Shown here in pieces: positions 1-5,836 of a DNA stretch of 5,853 bases (its first letter is position 1; each line of letters opens with the position of its first letter). The position numbers were made by a program, and so were the translations under genes. This stretch comes from an uncultured Oscillospiraceae bacterium (GTDB lineage: Bacteria > Bacillota > Clostridia > Oscillospirales > Oscillospiraceae): the NCBI GenBank assembly GCA_900763995.1, contig CAAFMK010000043.1:1-5853 (forward strand), read 5' to 3'. The notes beneath the pieces were generated by a model. That model worked only from the letters and a program-made list of their open reading frames with translations, was not told the DNA's origin and made no database searches.

Positions 1-53
1 CAGTATGTGCTGAGAAACAGTATGACACAGACAGCTGCTGTGAGGAGGGGGAG

Positions 54-97
54 AACACCCCCTGTTGTAGTTTTATTATCCTACAACAGGGGGTGTT
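54..97 (+). terminator. Strong perfect hairpin, probable Rho-independent terminator
   Basis: Bases 54-70 and 81-97 are perfectly complementary (17 bp, GC-rich at the base), around a 10-nt loop (71-80). On the plus strand the hairpin runs into TTTTG and then a T-rich stretch, so it would best end a plus-strand transcript entering from left of the window. On the minus strand the following bases are CTCC-rich with no T-run. The stem alone could still block read-through from the ATPase at 278-1489, which has no convincing terminator of its own. It may therefore work in both directions. The hairpin is seen directly; its direction of use is inferred. Confidence 0.75.
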
Positions 98-137
98 TTG
101 TCATTGTCCATTTTTACTGGACCGGTTCATTTGGTTT

Positions 138-191
138 TTAGATATAGACCTCCACGGTCAAATCATACCATTTCATCAAATCCAGTGGTGA
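138..191 (-). pseudogene. Relic resembling the C-terminal tail of a serine recombinase
   Basis: Read on the minus strand, this stretch encodes SPLDLMKWYDLTVEVYI followed by a TAA stop. Its last eleven residues (KWYDLTVEVYI) match the last eleven of the broken recombinase at 1702-2231 (KWHDKKVIVSI) at six positions, and both are followed at once by the stop. The frame has no start codon with a ribosome binding site. Upstream it runs in the same frame into the stop of the ppdK 3'-end relic 48 bases away, so there is no room for a gene. I infer that this is the surviving tip of a second, related recombinase gene. The match is short, so chance similarity remains possible. Confidence 0.4.
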
Positions 192-203
192 ATGACAGCA
201 GCT

Positions 204-239
204 TTACTTGCGGGGGTTCTTGATGGCAGCCTGAGCGGT
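204..239 (-). pseudogene. Relic of a second ppdK 3' end (last 11 codons and stop)
   Basis: On the minus strand this reads TAQAAIKNPRK and a TAA stop. The intact ppdK at 2964-5597 ends AAQAAIKNPRN and a TGA stop. Similarity stops abruptly at 240/241: the next codons upstream do not resemble ppdK. One nucleotide difference from the intact copy is synonymous (CCC versus CCG for proline), and the arginine codon is CGC versus CGG. This suggests a naturally diverged ppdK end rather than a recent copy. It is either the displaced original end of ppdK after integration of an element, or the scar of a lost paralogue. It cannot be expressed as a protein. Confidence 0.75.
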
Positions 240-240
240 A
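211..240. repeat. Direct repeat, left copy (candidate att-like site)
   Basis: This 30-base stretch matches 2971-3000 in the same orientation at 28 positions. The two mismatches are at 213/2973 and 239/2999, and 214-238 is identical to 2974-2998 (25 bases). The offset is exactly 2760 bp. Similarity falls to chance on both sides. The pair encloses the ATPase, the broken recombinase and the IS remnant, as expected of flanking attachment sites at a gene 3' end. No intact integrase remains to confirm this. Confidence 0.7.
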
Positions 241-277
241 AGGGATAATAAAAGGAAATACGATACCCTCTATAAAA

Positions 278-1489
278 TCAGTATTCCGAGCTGAGTAGGA
301 AGTCCGCTATGTGCATGGTCTTGATGCCCTCGTAGTTTCCTCCCGAGAACGCATCGGTTGTGAGAACATATTTGGGGTAGTTGTCGTGGATCTCCAACAA
401 ACGCTCATACTCCCGCTTCTCCGTCTTTTCAGAGTTGATCGTCTGTGTGACCTGCACATAGAGCTTTTCATTTTGCCGCACTGCCACAAAGTCGATCTCG
501 CCGCTGCCGAACTTGCCGACATGGACGGTGTATCCTCTGCGGCAAAGCTCCAAGTATACAACATTCTCAAGGCTGGATGCCACGATGCCAGAGTTATAGC
601 CGAGAACGCTGTATCGCAGGGCGGTATCGGCAAGATAGAATTTCTCTTGCGTTTTCAGGATCTCCTTACCCTGCAAATCAAAGCGGGAGCAGCGGTGAAG
701 CAGATACGCCTTTTCCAGCTTTTCCAAGTAGCTGTAAACCGTTTCGTTGTCCAACGCATGGTGCTCCGCTTTCAGATAATCTGAAATGGATTTTGCCGAG
801 AAGGTGTTGCCCACATTGTTGAAGGTGTATTTGACCACCCGCTCCAACTGGTCGATCTTCCTCACCTGATTGCGCTTAACAATATCGGAAAAAATCGTGG
901 AGTTATAGATATCCCGCACGATGGTGTAGACCTCGTCCTGAGAGAACTCCTGCAAATGCGTTGCCGGGAAACCGCCCAAGCGCACATAGTTGGCAAGCTC
1001 CGCTTTCGGCTCTCCCACCTCGGTATATTGACTTTTGAACATCAGGTACTCGCCAAAGGACAATGTGAAGATGCGGAAAGATACATACCGTCCCGTCAGA
1101 TGGGTCGAGATCTCAGAGGACATCATGCGGGAGTTGGAGCCTGTCACATACAGGTCAACATCAAAGTCCGATGCCAGTGAATTGACGACCTTTTCCCAGC
1201 CCTTGACTTCCTGTACCTCATCGAGGAACAGATAGGTCTTTCCATCGGGCGAAAGATGCTCCTTGAGCTGTGCGTACATCTCTTTTGCCGTCATATCCTC
1301 ATATTCCATCGAGTCATAGCGGCAGCTGACAATGCGCTCCTCTGGGATGTCATGCCGCGTTTTCAACTGTTCCATGATCATTTTCAGGATCGTTGTCTTC
1401 CCGCAGCGGCGCACTCCCGTAAGGATTTTTACAAATGGCGTATCCACATAAGCCATGATCTTATCTACATACAAAGGTCTGTAAATCAT
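278..1489 (-). CDS. AAA+ ATPase with DUF4143-type C-terminal domain
   Basis: Predicted cytosolic ATPase of 403 aa, of the AAA_14/DUF4143 type common in Bacillota and of unknown physiological role. Walker A is GVRRCGKT (residues 25-32) and Walker B is YLFLDE (86-91). A sensor-like TGSNS lies at 116-120 and LTGRY at 131-135. The middle third looks like a winged helix. The C-terminal region resembles a PD-(D/E)XK nuclease fold (E308, E331-x-D333), but the usual lysine motif reads QVT (346-348), so nuclease activity is doubtful. The start at 1489 is preferred over an in-frame ATG at 1534 because GGAGGT (1497-1502) sits 7 nt upstream, and the longer form would begin upstream of the promoter -10. 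There are no partner genes; it is the only intact gene between the two ppdK-end repeats. The frame is complete, with no frameshifts. Confidence 0.88.
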   Translation of the reverse strand: MIYRPLYVDKIMAYVDTPFVKILTGVRRCGKTTILKMIMEQLKTRHDIPEERIVSCRYDSMEYEDMTAKEMYAQLKEHLSPDGKTYLFLDEVQEVKGWEKVVNSLASDFDVDLYVTGSNSRMMSSEISTHLTGRYVSFRIFTLSFGEYLMFKSQYTEVGEPKAELANYVRLGGFPATHLQEFSQDEVYTIVRDIYNSTIFSDIVKRNQVRKIDQLERVVKYTFNNVGNTFSAKSISDYLKAEHHALDNETVYSYLEKLEKAYLLHRCSRFDLQGKEILKTQEKFYLADTALRYSVLGYNSGIVASSLENVVYLELCRRGYTVHVGKFGSGEIDFVAVRQNEKLYVQVTQTINSEKTEKREYERLLEIHDNYPKYVLTTDAFSGGNYEGIKTMHIADFLLSSEY

Positions 1490-1512
1490 CGTGACCACCT
1501 CCGTTTGTAGAT

Positions 1513-1541
1513 AGTATACCGCAACTTCCGCCAACGATCAA
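1513..1541 (-). promoter_or_regulatory. Sigma-A-type promoter of the ATPase gene
   Basis: On the minus strand there is TTGATC (-35, bases 1536-1541), a 17-nt spacer and TATACT (-10, bases 1513-1518). The ribosome binding site GGAGGT (1497-1502) and ATG at 1489 follow, giving a leader of only about 20 nt. The spacing and the -10 are near consensus, while the -35 matches at four of six positions. This gives the ATPase its own transcription, independent of the recombinase remnant upstream. Confidence 0.65.
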
Positions 1542-1652
1542 TTAGTTTTGCGAATTTAAACGGCAAAATATTTCAACAAGATGTAACAATGCGAGTAAGC
1601 TTCTGACTTGGCAAGTTGAGCGACCAGTGTCAGCGAAATCAATTAAGTTTTA

Positions 1653-1695
1653 CAAAAAATCAGCACATAAAACAGTTTCCCACTTCATGTGCTGA
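1653..1695 (-). terminator. Rho-independent terminator of the recombinase remnant
   Basis: Bases 1660-1668 and 1687-1695 form a perfect 9-bp stem (TCAGCACAT with ATGTGCTGA) around an 18-nt loop. On the minus strand the stem is followed at once by TTTTTT (1654-1659). It lies 7 bases past the stop codon at 1702-1704, which supports that stop as the true end of the former recombinase gene. It would isolate the ATPase promoter from upstream transcription. Between this terminator and the ATPase promoter (about 1542-1652) I see no gene, only A/T-rich sequence. Confidence 0.75.
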
Positions 1696-1701
1696 CATTG
1701 G

Positions 1702-2231
1702 TTAGATGCTTACGATAACTTTTTTATCATGCCATTTCTTCCGAAAGAACTTCATCCCGATGGACTGGCAGTAAGCCGCAGCCTCATCCGCAGAAACAAT
1801 AAAAAAGCTCATGAGGGTCCATGATGTGACTGCGCAGCATACTGTCCATGGGGACACCAGAGCTTGCTCCTTGCTGTTGCCGGTACAGATCCAAGGTCCG
1901 GTTGAATGTATCGTCATTGATCAAAACCACCTGTAAGATAAATTGCTCAATCAATGTGTCGGATATTGTCGGGCCGAAAATCGATCCAGCGGTCCAGCGT
2001 TTCTCGGATACGGGTGAAATCAAGTGAAAATGCGGCCGATTGTTGCTCAGCAGTCATGTGCAGATCTTTGATCTGCAATTCAAGAACAATGATCTCGTTC
2101 CGCATGGTGGCGCTGTCGGAGAGAAATTCCTCTCGTGTGATATCTCCCATAGCGCACATTTGGCGTAGGCGTTCCAGACTTTTTTGCAGCTTTTCCAGTT
2201 GTGCTTCCTTTGAACTAAGGGCATTTATATA
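1702..2231 (-). pseudogene. C-terminal half of a large serine recombinase, frameshifted and truncated
   Basis: Three overlapping minus-strand frames join into one protein-like stretch. The first (2231 to about 1975) carries a coiled-coil stretch, LEKLQKSLERLRQ, then MGDITREEFL, typical of the region after the zinc ribbon in large serine recombinases. The second (about 1975 to 1800) has TISDTLIEQFILQVVLINDD. The third (about 1800 to 1702) has SADEAAAYCQSIGMKFF and ends KWHDKKVIVSI before TAA. The frame changes near 1965-1980, and again around an A6 run at 1801-1806. The N-terminal catalytic serine domain, the recombinase domain and the zinc ribbon are absent. Coding sequence runs directly into the IS end at 2232/2233, where a stop appears. 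Intact members are usually about 450-600 aa and integrate or excise mobile elements. It cannot be active. The family call rests on sequence style, not a search. Confidence 0.65.
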
Positions 2232-2232
2232 T

Positions 2233-2247
2233 CAGGCTGTCGAGAAA
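2233..2247 (+). repeat. IS terminal inverted repeat, left end
   Basis: Read inward, this end is CAGGCTGTCGAGAAA. The opposite end (2876-2890), read inward on the minus strand, is CAGCTTGTCGAAAAA. They agree at 12 of 15 positions, including a TGTCGA core. The outer CAG marks the probable boundary, which coincides with the end of recombinase-like coding sequence at 2231. Confidence 0.7.
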
Positions 2248-2280
2248 CCCGGTTGTGCGTTAAGCGCAGACCGGGTTTCT
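2243..2280. repeat. Large hairpin inside the IS end, overlapping the transposase 3' end
   Basis: Bases 2243-2253 (AGAAACCCGGT) pair perfectly with 2270-2280. An inner 4-bp stem (2256-2259 with 2265-2268) leaves a 5-nt loop. The structure covers the transposase stop at 2260-2262. It may end transposase transcription or stop outside transcripts from entering the element, as terminal hairpins do in several IS families. There is no clear T-run on either side, so I do not call it a terminator. Confidence 0.6.
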
Positions 2281-2815
2281 TTCGCATATCCAGCTATAAA
2301 TGATGAAAAATGGGAGGTGTTTGCACTCCTTCCATTTCCATTTTGCCAGCTTTTTGAGGTTCATGGCAGCAAATTTAAGCTTCACCCAATTCGTCACCTG
2401 GGCCAAGCCTCTATAGCGTGTATAACGCATGGCGTGTTTTTCTTTGGCATCTGCAAAGACCCGTTCAATGGTCTCTTTGCGCCGTCGGTACAATTCCCTG
2501 TATTCAGGCGTGTGGCGGGCATCCTCTGCCAATTCCTCGTAGTCCTTCCAGACATGGCGCTGCACTGTTTTCACACAATCCATGGAGTGGGTGCAAAGCA
2601 GCCGTGTGGGACAATTTGCGCAGATGTTGGGATCACTTTTATATTCCCGGTGGCCCTCTGGGTTTGTAGTCCTATACCCCAGCACCTGGAACTCAGGACA
2701 GATGACTGAAATCCACCGCAGCGTCAATTTTTTGAAGAAGGTGGTCCTGGGGCACCAGACTCCCGATTTCCACCATTTCAAAAATTCCTCGATCCATTTT
2801 TCCTTTTACCAGCAT
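2260..2815 (-). pseudogene. IS1182-family transposase, internally deleted and frameshifted
   Basis: Two pieces in different frames remain. The N-terminal piece starts at ATG 2815, behind a plausible GGGGTGAT binding site. It encodes 40 residues including VPQDHLLQKIDAAVDFSHL, the typical IS1182-type beginning, then hits TGA at 2693-2695. The C-terminal piece begins near 2703 with CPEFQVLGYRTTN. It continues through a cysteine cluster (CANCPTRLLC) and the segment ETIERVFADAKEKH, which should hold the last acidic residue of the DDE triad, then NLKKLAKWKWK, ending at 2260. The region between, with the other catalytic aspartates, is missing (roughly 250-350 residues by family size). The junction lies near 2695-2705 and changes frame. 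The open frame running on to 2781 is chance read-through in the wrong frame. No active transposase can be made. Confidence 0.85.
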
Positions 2816-2875
2816 CTTTTATCACCCCAGACCATTTTATCTCATTTGAAAGAAAAAGCCCAGCTTAAGTTGGAC

Positions 2876-2890
2876 TTTTTCGACAAGCTG
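2876..2890 (-). repeat. IS terminal inverted repeat, right end
   Basis: This is the partner of 2233-2247. The outermost base (G2890) also forms the basal pair of the hairpin at 2890-2926, so the IS end lies exactly at the foot of the ppdK terminator stem. The transposase start (2815) is about 60 bases inside this end, the usual arrangement. Confidence 0.7.
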
Positions 2891-2926
2891 AGTGCCCCCG
2901 GTTTCAAAATGAAACCGGGGGCACTC
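2890..2926 (-). terminator. ppdK terminator hairpin, tail replaced by IS
   Basis: Bases 2890-2906 and 2910-2926 form a 17-bp stem with a 3-nt loop. It is very GC-rich at the base and lies 37 bases after the ppdK stop. It has the form of an intrinsic terminator. However, the bases that follow on the minus strand are CAGCTTGTCG, the IS end, with no T-run. I infer that the IS inserted at the base of the stem and displaced the U-tract. Termination may therefore be weaker than the stem suggests. Confidence 0.7.
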
Positions 2927-2963
2927 TTATATGCTTATGCTTTTAGGCAAATCGCAGGGAAAC

Positions 2964-5597
2964 TCAATTCCGCGGGTTCTTGATGGCAGCCTGAGCGGCA
3001 GCCAGACGAGCAATGGGAACACGGAAGGGGGAGCAGGACACATAATCCAGCCCAACATTGTGGCAGAACTCCACAGAGGAGGGATCGCCGCCATGCTCGC
3101 CGCAGATGCCAAGATGCAAATCGGGGTTTGCGCCACGGCCCAGCTTGGCGGCCATGTCGATCAAACGGCCCACACCATGCTGATCCAGCTTGGCAAAGGG
3201 ATCGTTCTCATAGATCTTGCGGTCATAGTAAGCATCCAGGAACTTTCCAGCATCATCACGGCTGAAGCCGAATGTCATCTGGGTCAGATCATTGGTACCG
3301 AAGGAGAAGAAATCGGCCTGTTCAGCAATTTCATCTGCGGTGAGGGCTGCACGGGGAATCTCGATCATGGTACCCACCAGATACTTCAAATCGGAATTGG
3401 CAGCTGCGATCAGCTCGTCTGCGGTCTTGACCACAACGCTCTTTACATAGGCCAGCTCCTTGGTCTCACCCACCAGGGGGATCATGATCTCAGGCACCAT
3501 AGTCCAGTCGGGGTGCTTGGCCTGAACACTCAGCGCAGCCTTGATGACAGCGCGGGTCTGCATAGCGGCAATTTCAGGGTATGTGACCGCCAGACGGCAA
3601 CCGCGGTGGCCCATCATGGGATTGAACTCATGGAGGCCATCAATAATGGCTTTGATCTCGCTGGGCGTTTTACCCATATCGGCAGCCAGCTTTTTAATAT
3701 CGCCCTCATCGGTGGGGACAAACTCGTGCAGAGGGGGATCCAGGAAACGGATGGTGACAGGGCAGCCCTCCATGGCCTCATAGATACCCTCAAAGTCGCT
3801 CTGTTGCATAGGCTCCAGCTTGGCCAGAGCGGCCTCACGCTGCTCAATGGTGTCAGAGCAGATCATCTGACGGATGGCGGGGATACGATCCTCCTCAAAG
3901 AACATATGCTCAGTGCGGCACAGACCAATACCCTGTGCACCAAACTTGCGGGCCTGAGCAGCATCGTGTGGGGTGTCAGCATTGGTGCGAACCTTCAGTA
4001 CACGGTACTTATCACACCAGCCCATCACACGGCCAAACTCGCCGCCGATGACAGCGTCTACGGTGGGGATCTCACCGTCATAGATCTTGCCGGTGGAGCC
4101 ATCCAAGCTGAGCCAGTCGCCCTCATGGAAGGTCTTTCCACCCAGTTCAAACTGCTTATTGTCCTCGTCCATCTTGATCTCGGAGCAGCCGGACACACAG
4201 CAGGTGCCCATGCCACGGGCCACAACGGCGGCGTGGGAGGTCATGCCGCCACGGACGGTCAGGATACCCTGTGCGGCCTTCATGCCCTCAATATCCTCAG
4301 GGGAGGTCTCCAGACGCACCAGAACCACCTTCTCACCACGGGCCACCCACTCCTTGGCGTCCTCAGCGGTAAAGACGATCTTACCACAGGCAGCACCGGG
4401 GGAGGCAGCTAGAGCGCTGCCGATTACAGGGGTCTTTTTCAGGATCTCAGCATCAAATTGGGGGTGCAGCAGGGTATCCAGAGAGCGGGGGTCGATCATG
4501 GATACAGCCTTCTGCTCATCGATCATGCCCTCATCCACCAGATCACAGGCGATCTTCAAGGCGGCGGCGGGGGTGCGCTTACCGTTGCGGGTCTGGAGCA
4601 TATAGAGCTTACCATTCTCCACGGTGAATTCCATGTCCTGCATATCGCGGTAGTGATCCTCCAGCAGCTTGCAGACCTTCTGGAACTGCTCAAATGCCTC
4701 AGGGAACTTCTCAGCCATCTGGCTGATGGGCATGGGGGTACGCACGCCGGCCACAACATCCTCGCCCTGGGCGTTGGTCAAAAACTCACCAAACAGCTTC
4801 TTCTCACCGGTGGCGGGATTGCGGGTAAAGGCGACACCGGTGCCACAGTCATCACCCATATTTCCAAAGGCCATGGACTGCACATTGACCGCAGTACCCC
4901 AGGAGTAGGGGATGTCGTTGTCACGGCGATAGACATTGGCTCTGGGGTTGTCCCAGGAGCGGAACACGGCCTTGATGGCCCCCATCAGCTGCTCCTTGGG
5001 ATCAGAGGGGAAGTCGGTGCCGATCTTGGCCTTGTACTCAGCCTTGAACTGACCGGCCAGCTCCTTGAGGTTTTCAGCAGTCAGCTCCACATCCTGGGTG
5101 ACGCCATTGGCCTCTTTCATCTTGTCGATCAGCTGCTCGAAGTATTTTTTACCTACTTCCATAACCACATCAGAATACATCTGAATGAAGCGACGATAGC
5201 AGTCCCAGGCCCAGCGGGGGTTCCCGGACTTCTTGGCCATGACCTCTACTACCTCTTCATTGAGTCCCAGGTTCAAGATGGTGTCCATCATACCTGGCAT
5301 GGAGGCACGAGCACCAGAGCGGACGGAGACCAGCAGAGGATTGTCCAGATCACCAAATCGCTTGCCAGTGATTTCTTCCATCTTTACGATGTACTCCATG
5401 ATCTGAGCCTGAATGTCGTCATTGATCTTCTGGCCATCCTCGTAATACTGGGTACAGGCCTCAGTGGTGATTGTGAAACCCTGGGGGACAGGCAGACCGA
5501 TATTGGTCATTTCAGCCAGGTTAGCACCCTTGCCACCCAGCAGTTCACGCATGTTAGCATTGCCTTCTGAGAAGAGGTATACAAATTTGTTTGCCAT
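2964..5597 (-). CDS. ppdK: Pyruvate, phosphate dikinase
   Basis: This cytosolic enzyme interconverts pyruvate + ATP + phosphate with phosphoenolpyruvate + AMP + pyrophosphate. In anaerobic clostridia it commonly serves glycolysis with PPi, or PEP supply for gluconeogenesis. The protein is 877 aa, the normal family length. The N-terminal ATP-grasp domain has GGKGANL (21-27), SVRSGA (91-96) and the glycine-rich FGNMGDDCGTG (244-254). The swivelling phosphohistidine domain has GGMTSHAAV with H455 as the phosphate carrier and T453 at the site regulated in other PPDKs. The C-terminal PEP/pyruvate barrel has R561, R617, E746, N769 and C832 in ICGEHGG. All known catalytic residues are present. The start at 5597 is followed by the family-typical MANKFVYLF. 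An AAGGA lies 13 nt upstream, a rather long spacing. The gene is monocistronic, with its own promoter and a hairpin downstream. Confidence 0.97.
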   Translation of the reverse strand: MANKFVYLFSEGNANMRELLGGKGANLAEMTNIGLPVPQGFTITTEACTQYYEDGQKINDDIQAQIMEYIVKMEEITGKRFGDLDNPLLVSVRSGARASMPGMMDTILNLGLNEEVVEVMAKKSGNPRWAWDCYRRFIQMYSDVVMEVGKKYFEQLIDKMKEANGVTQDVELTAENLKELAGQFKAEYKAKIGTDFPSDPKEQLMGAIKAVFRSWDNPRANVYRRDNDIPYSWGTAVNVQSMAFGNMGDDCGTGVAFTRNPATGEKKLFGEFLTNAQGEDVVAGVRTPMPISQMAEKFPEAFEQFQKVCKLLEDHYRDMQDMEFTVENGKLYMLQTRNGKRTPAAALKIACDLVDEGMIDEQKAVSMIDPRSLDTLLHPQFDAEILKKTPVIGSALAASPGAACGKIVFTAEDAKEWVARGEKVVLVRLETSPEDIEGMKAAQGILTVRGGMTSHAAVVARGMGTCCVSGCSEIKMDEDNKQFELGGKTFHEGDWLSLDGSTGKIYDGEIPTVDAVIGGEFGRVMGWCDKYRVLKVRTNADTPHDAAQARKFGAQGIGLCRTEHMFFEEDRIPAIRQMICSDTIEQREAALAKLEPMQQSDFEGIYEAMEGCPVTIRFLDPPLHEFVPTDEGDIKKLAADMGKTPSEIKAIIDGLHEFNPMMGHRGCRLAVTYPEIAAMQTRAVIKAALSVQAKHPDWTMVPEIMIPLVGETKELAYVKSVVVKTADELIAAANSDLKYLVGTMIEIPRAALTADEIAEQADFFSFGTNDLTQMTFGFSRDDAGKFLDAYYDRKIYENDPFAKLDQHGVGRLIDMAAKLGRGANPDLHLGICGEHGGDPSSVEFCHNVGLDYVSCSPFRVPIARLAAAQAAIKNPRN
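2971..3000. repeat. Direct repeat, right copy (ppdK 3' coding end)
   Basis: This stretch encodes the last residues of ppdK (about A866 to R876). It matches 211-240 at 28 of 30 bases in the same orientation. It would be the site where the element's attachment sequence rebuilds the end of ppdK, leaving the protein intact after integration. In known gene-end integrations the copy inside the intact gene lies next to the recombinase gene. Here the recombinase remnant is likewise on this side, separated only by the IS. Confidence 0.7.
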
Positions 5598-5725
5598 GGA
5601 TTAACTTCATTCCTTTCTTCTGCTTAGACAGTGACAACCGTAGGCCGACCGATCAAGTTAGATGATGTGCAGCACGGTCACCATCCAGAACCGGGGTATA
5701 AGTGGTATGTAATACTGTGGATGTT

Positions 5726-5754
5726 ATTATAACTACATGAAGGAAATATTGCAA
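5726..5754 (-). promoter_or_regulatory. Sigma-A promoter of ppdK
   Basis: On the minus strand there is TTGCAA (5749-5754), a 17-nt spacer and a perfect TATAAT (5726-5731). Initiation near 5718-5720 would give a leader of about 120 nt before the ATG at 5597. The leader (about 5598-5718) is richer in GC than the promoter. It contains an imperfect inverted repeat around 5661-5684 (GATGATG with CACCATC, one mismatch), but I recognise no riboswitch class. Confidence 0.7.
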
Positions 5755-5769
5755 TATGTTTTAAACCAT

Positions 5770-5799
5770 TTGCAAAGAAAATAGAGTTTATGGTAATAT
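5770..5799 (+). promoter_or_regulatory. Possible divergent promoter
   Basis: On the plus strand TTGCAA (5770-5775), an 18-nt spacer and TAATAT (5794-5799) could form a promoter for a gene starting right of the window. Near the window end AAAGGGGGGGA (5843-5853) could be its ribosome binding site, but no start codon is visible. The region is A/T-rich, so a chance match is quite possible. Confidence 0.3.
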
Positions 5800-5811
5800 G
5801 CACAAAAGAGA

Positions 5812-5836
5812 ATGCCAAAATTTGTATTTTTGGCAT
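5812..5836. repeat. A/T-rich inverted repeat near the window edge
   Basis: ATGCCAAAA (5812-5820) pairs perfectly with TTTTGGCAT (5828-5836) around a 7-nt loop. It could be a weak terminator for a minus-strand gene beyond the window (the minus strand then reads TCTCTTTTG), an operator, or part of a leader if the divergent promoter is real. The remaining bases of 5598-5853 hold no gene that I can see. Confidence 0.45.

Larger units (their letters stand above)
2233..2890 (-). mobile_element. Internally deleted IS1182-family insertion sequence
   Basis: The element is bounded by imperfect inverted repeats at 2233-2247 and 2876-2890 (12 of 15 match) and holds only remnants of an IS1182-type transposase. 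At 658 bp it is well under the roughly 1.5-2 kb of complete family members. Both ends survive while the middle is gone, so it resembles a non-autonomous derivative that a full relative could still mobilise. No target duplication is visible: the left flank is recombinase coding sequence and the right flank is the ppdK terminator. These unlike flanks suggest that insertion was accompanied or followed by loss of neighbouring DNA, including the 5' half of the recombinase. Confidence 0.8.

Noticed and set aside
1..53. Possible C-terminus of a plus-strand gene ending before the hairpin at 54-97
   Set aside because: A TGA at 11-13 would leave only three codons to judge, and the other plus-strand frames run through the hairpin. 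The terminator suggests a gene to the left, but nothing in the window identifies it.
106..130. GTCCA...TGGAC inverted repeat followed by CGGTTCA, resembling some IS3-type ends
   Set aside because: The repeat is only 5 bp, no transposase sequence adjoins it and no second end is visible in the window.
1490..1534. N-terminal extension of the ATPase by 15 residues from ATG 1534
   Set aside because: This stretch contains the promoter -10 and the ribosome binding site for the ATG at 1489, and the extension itself has no binding site.
1954..2709. Plus-strand open frame of 251 codons across the recombinase and IS remnants
   Set aside because: It spans the junction of two unrelated broken minus-strand genes and reads their complement. 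A real gene would not respect neither boundary.
2931..4412. Long plus-strand open frame of 493 codons opposite ppdK
   Set aside because: It lies fully antisense to an intact ppdK with every catalytic residue, and its protein is rich in H, G, L and Q as expected of a frame opposite a GC-rich gene. It is a shadow frame.
4458..5570. Plus-strand open frame of 370 codons opposite the N-terminal part of ppdK
   Set aside because: It is also antisense to ppdK, of similar low-complexity composition, with no ribosome binding site or family resemblance that I can see.
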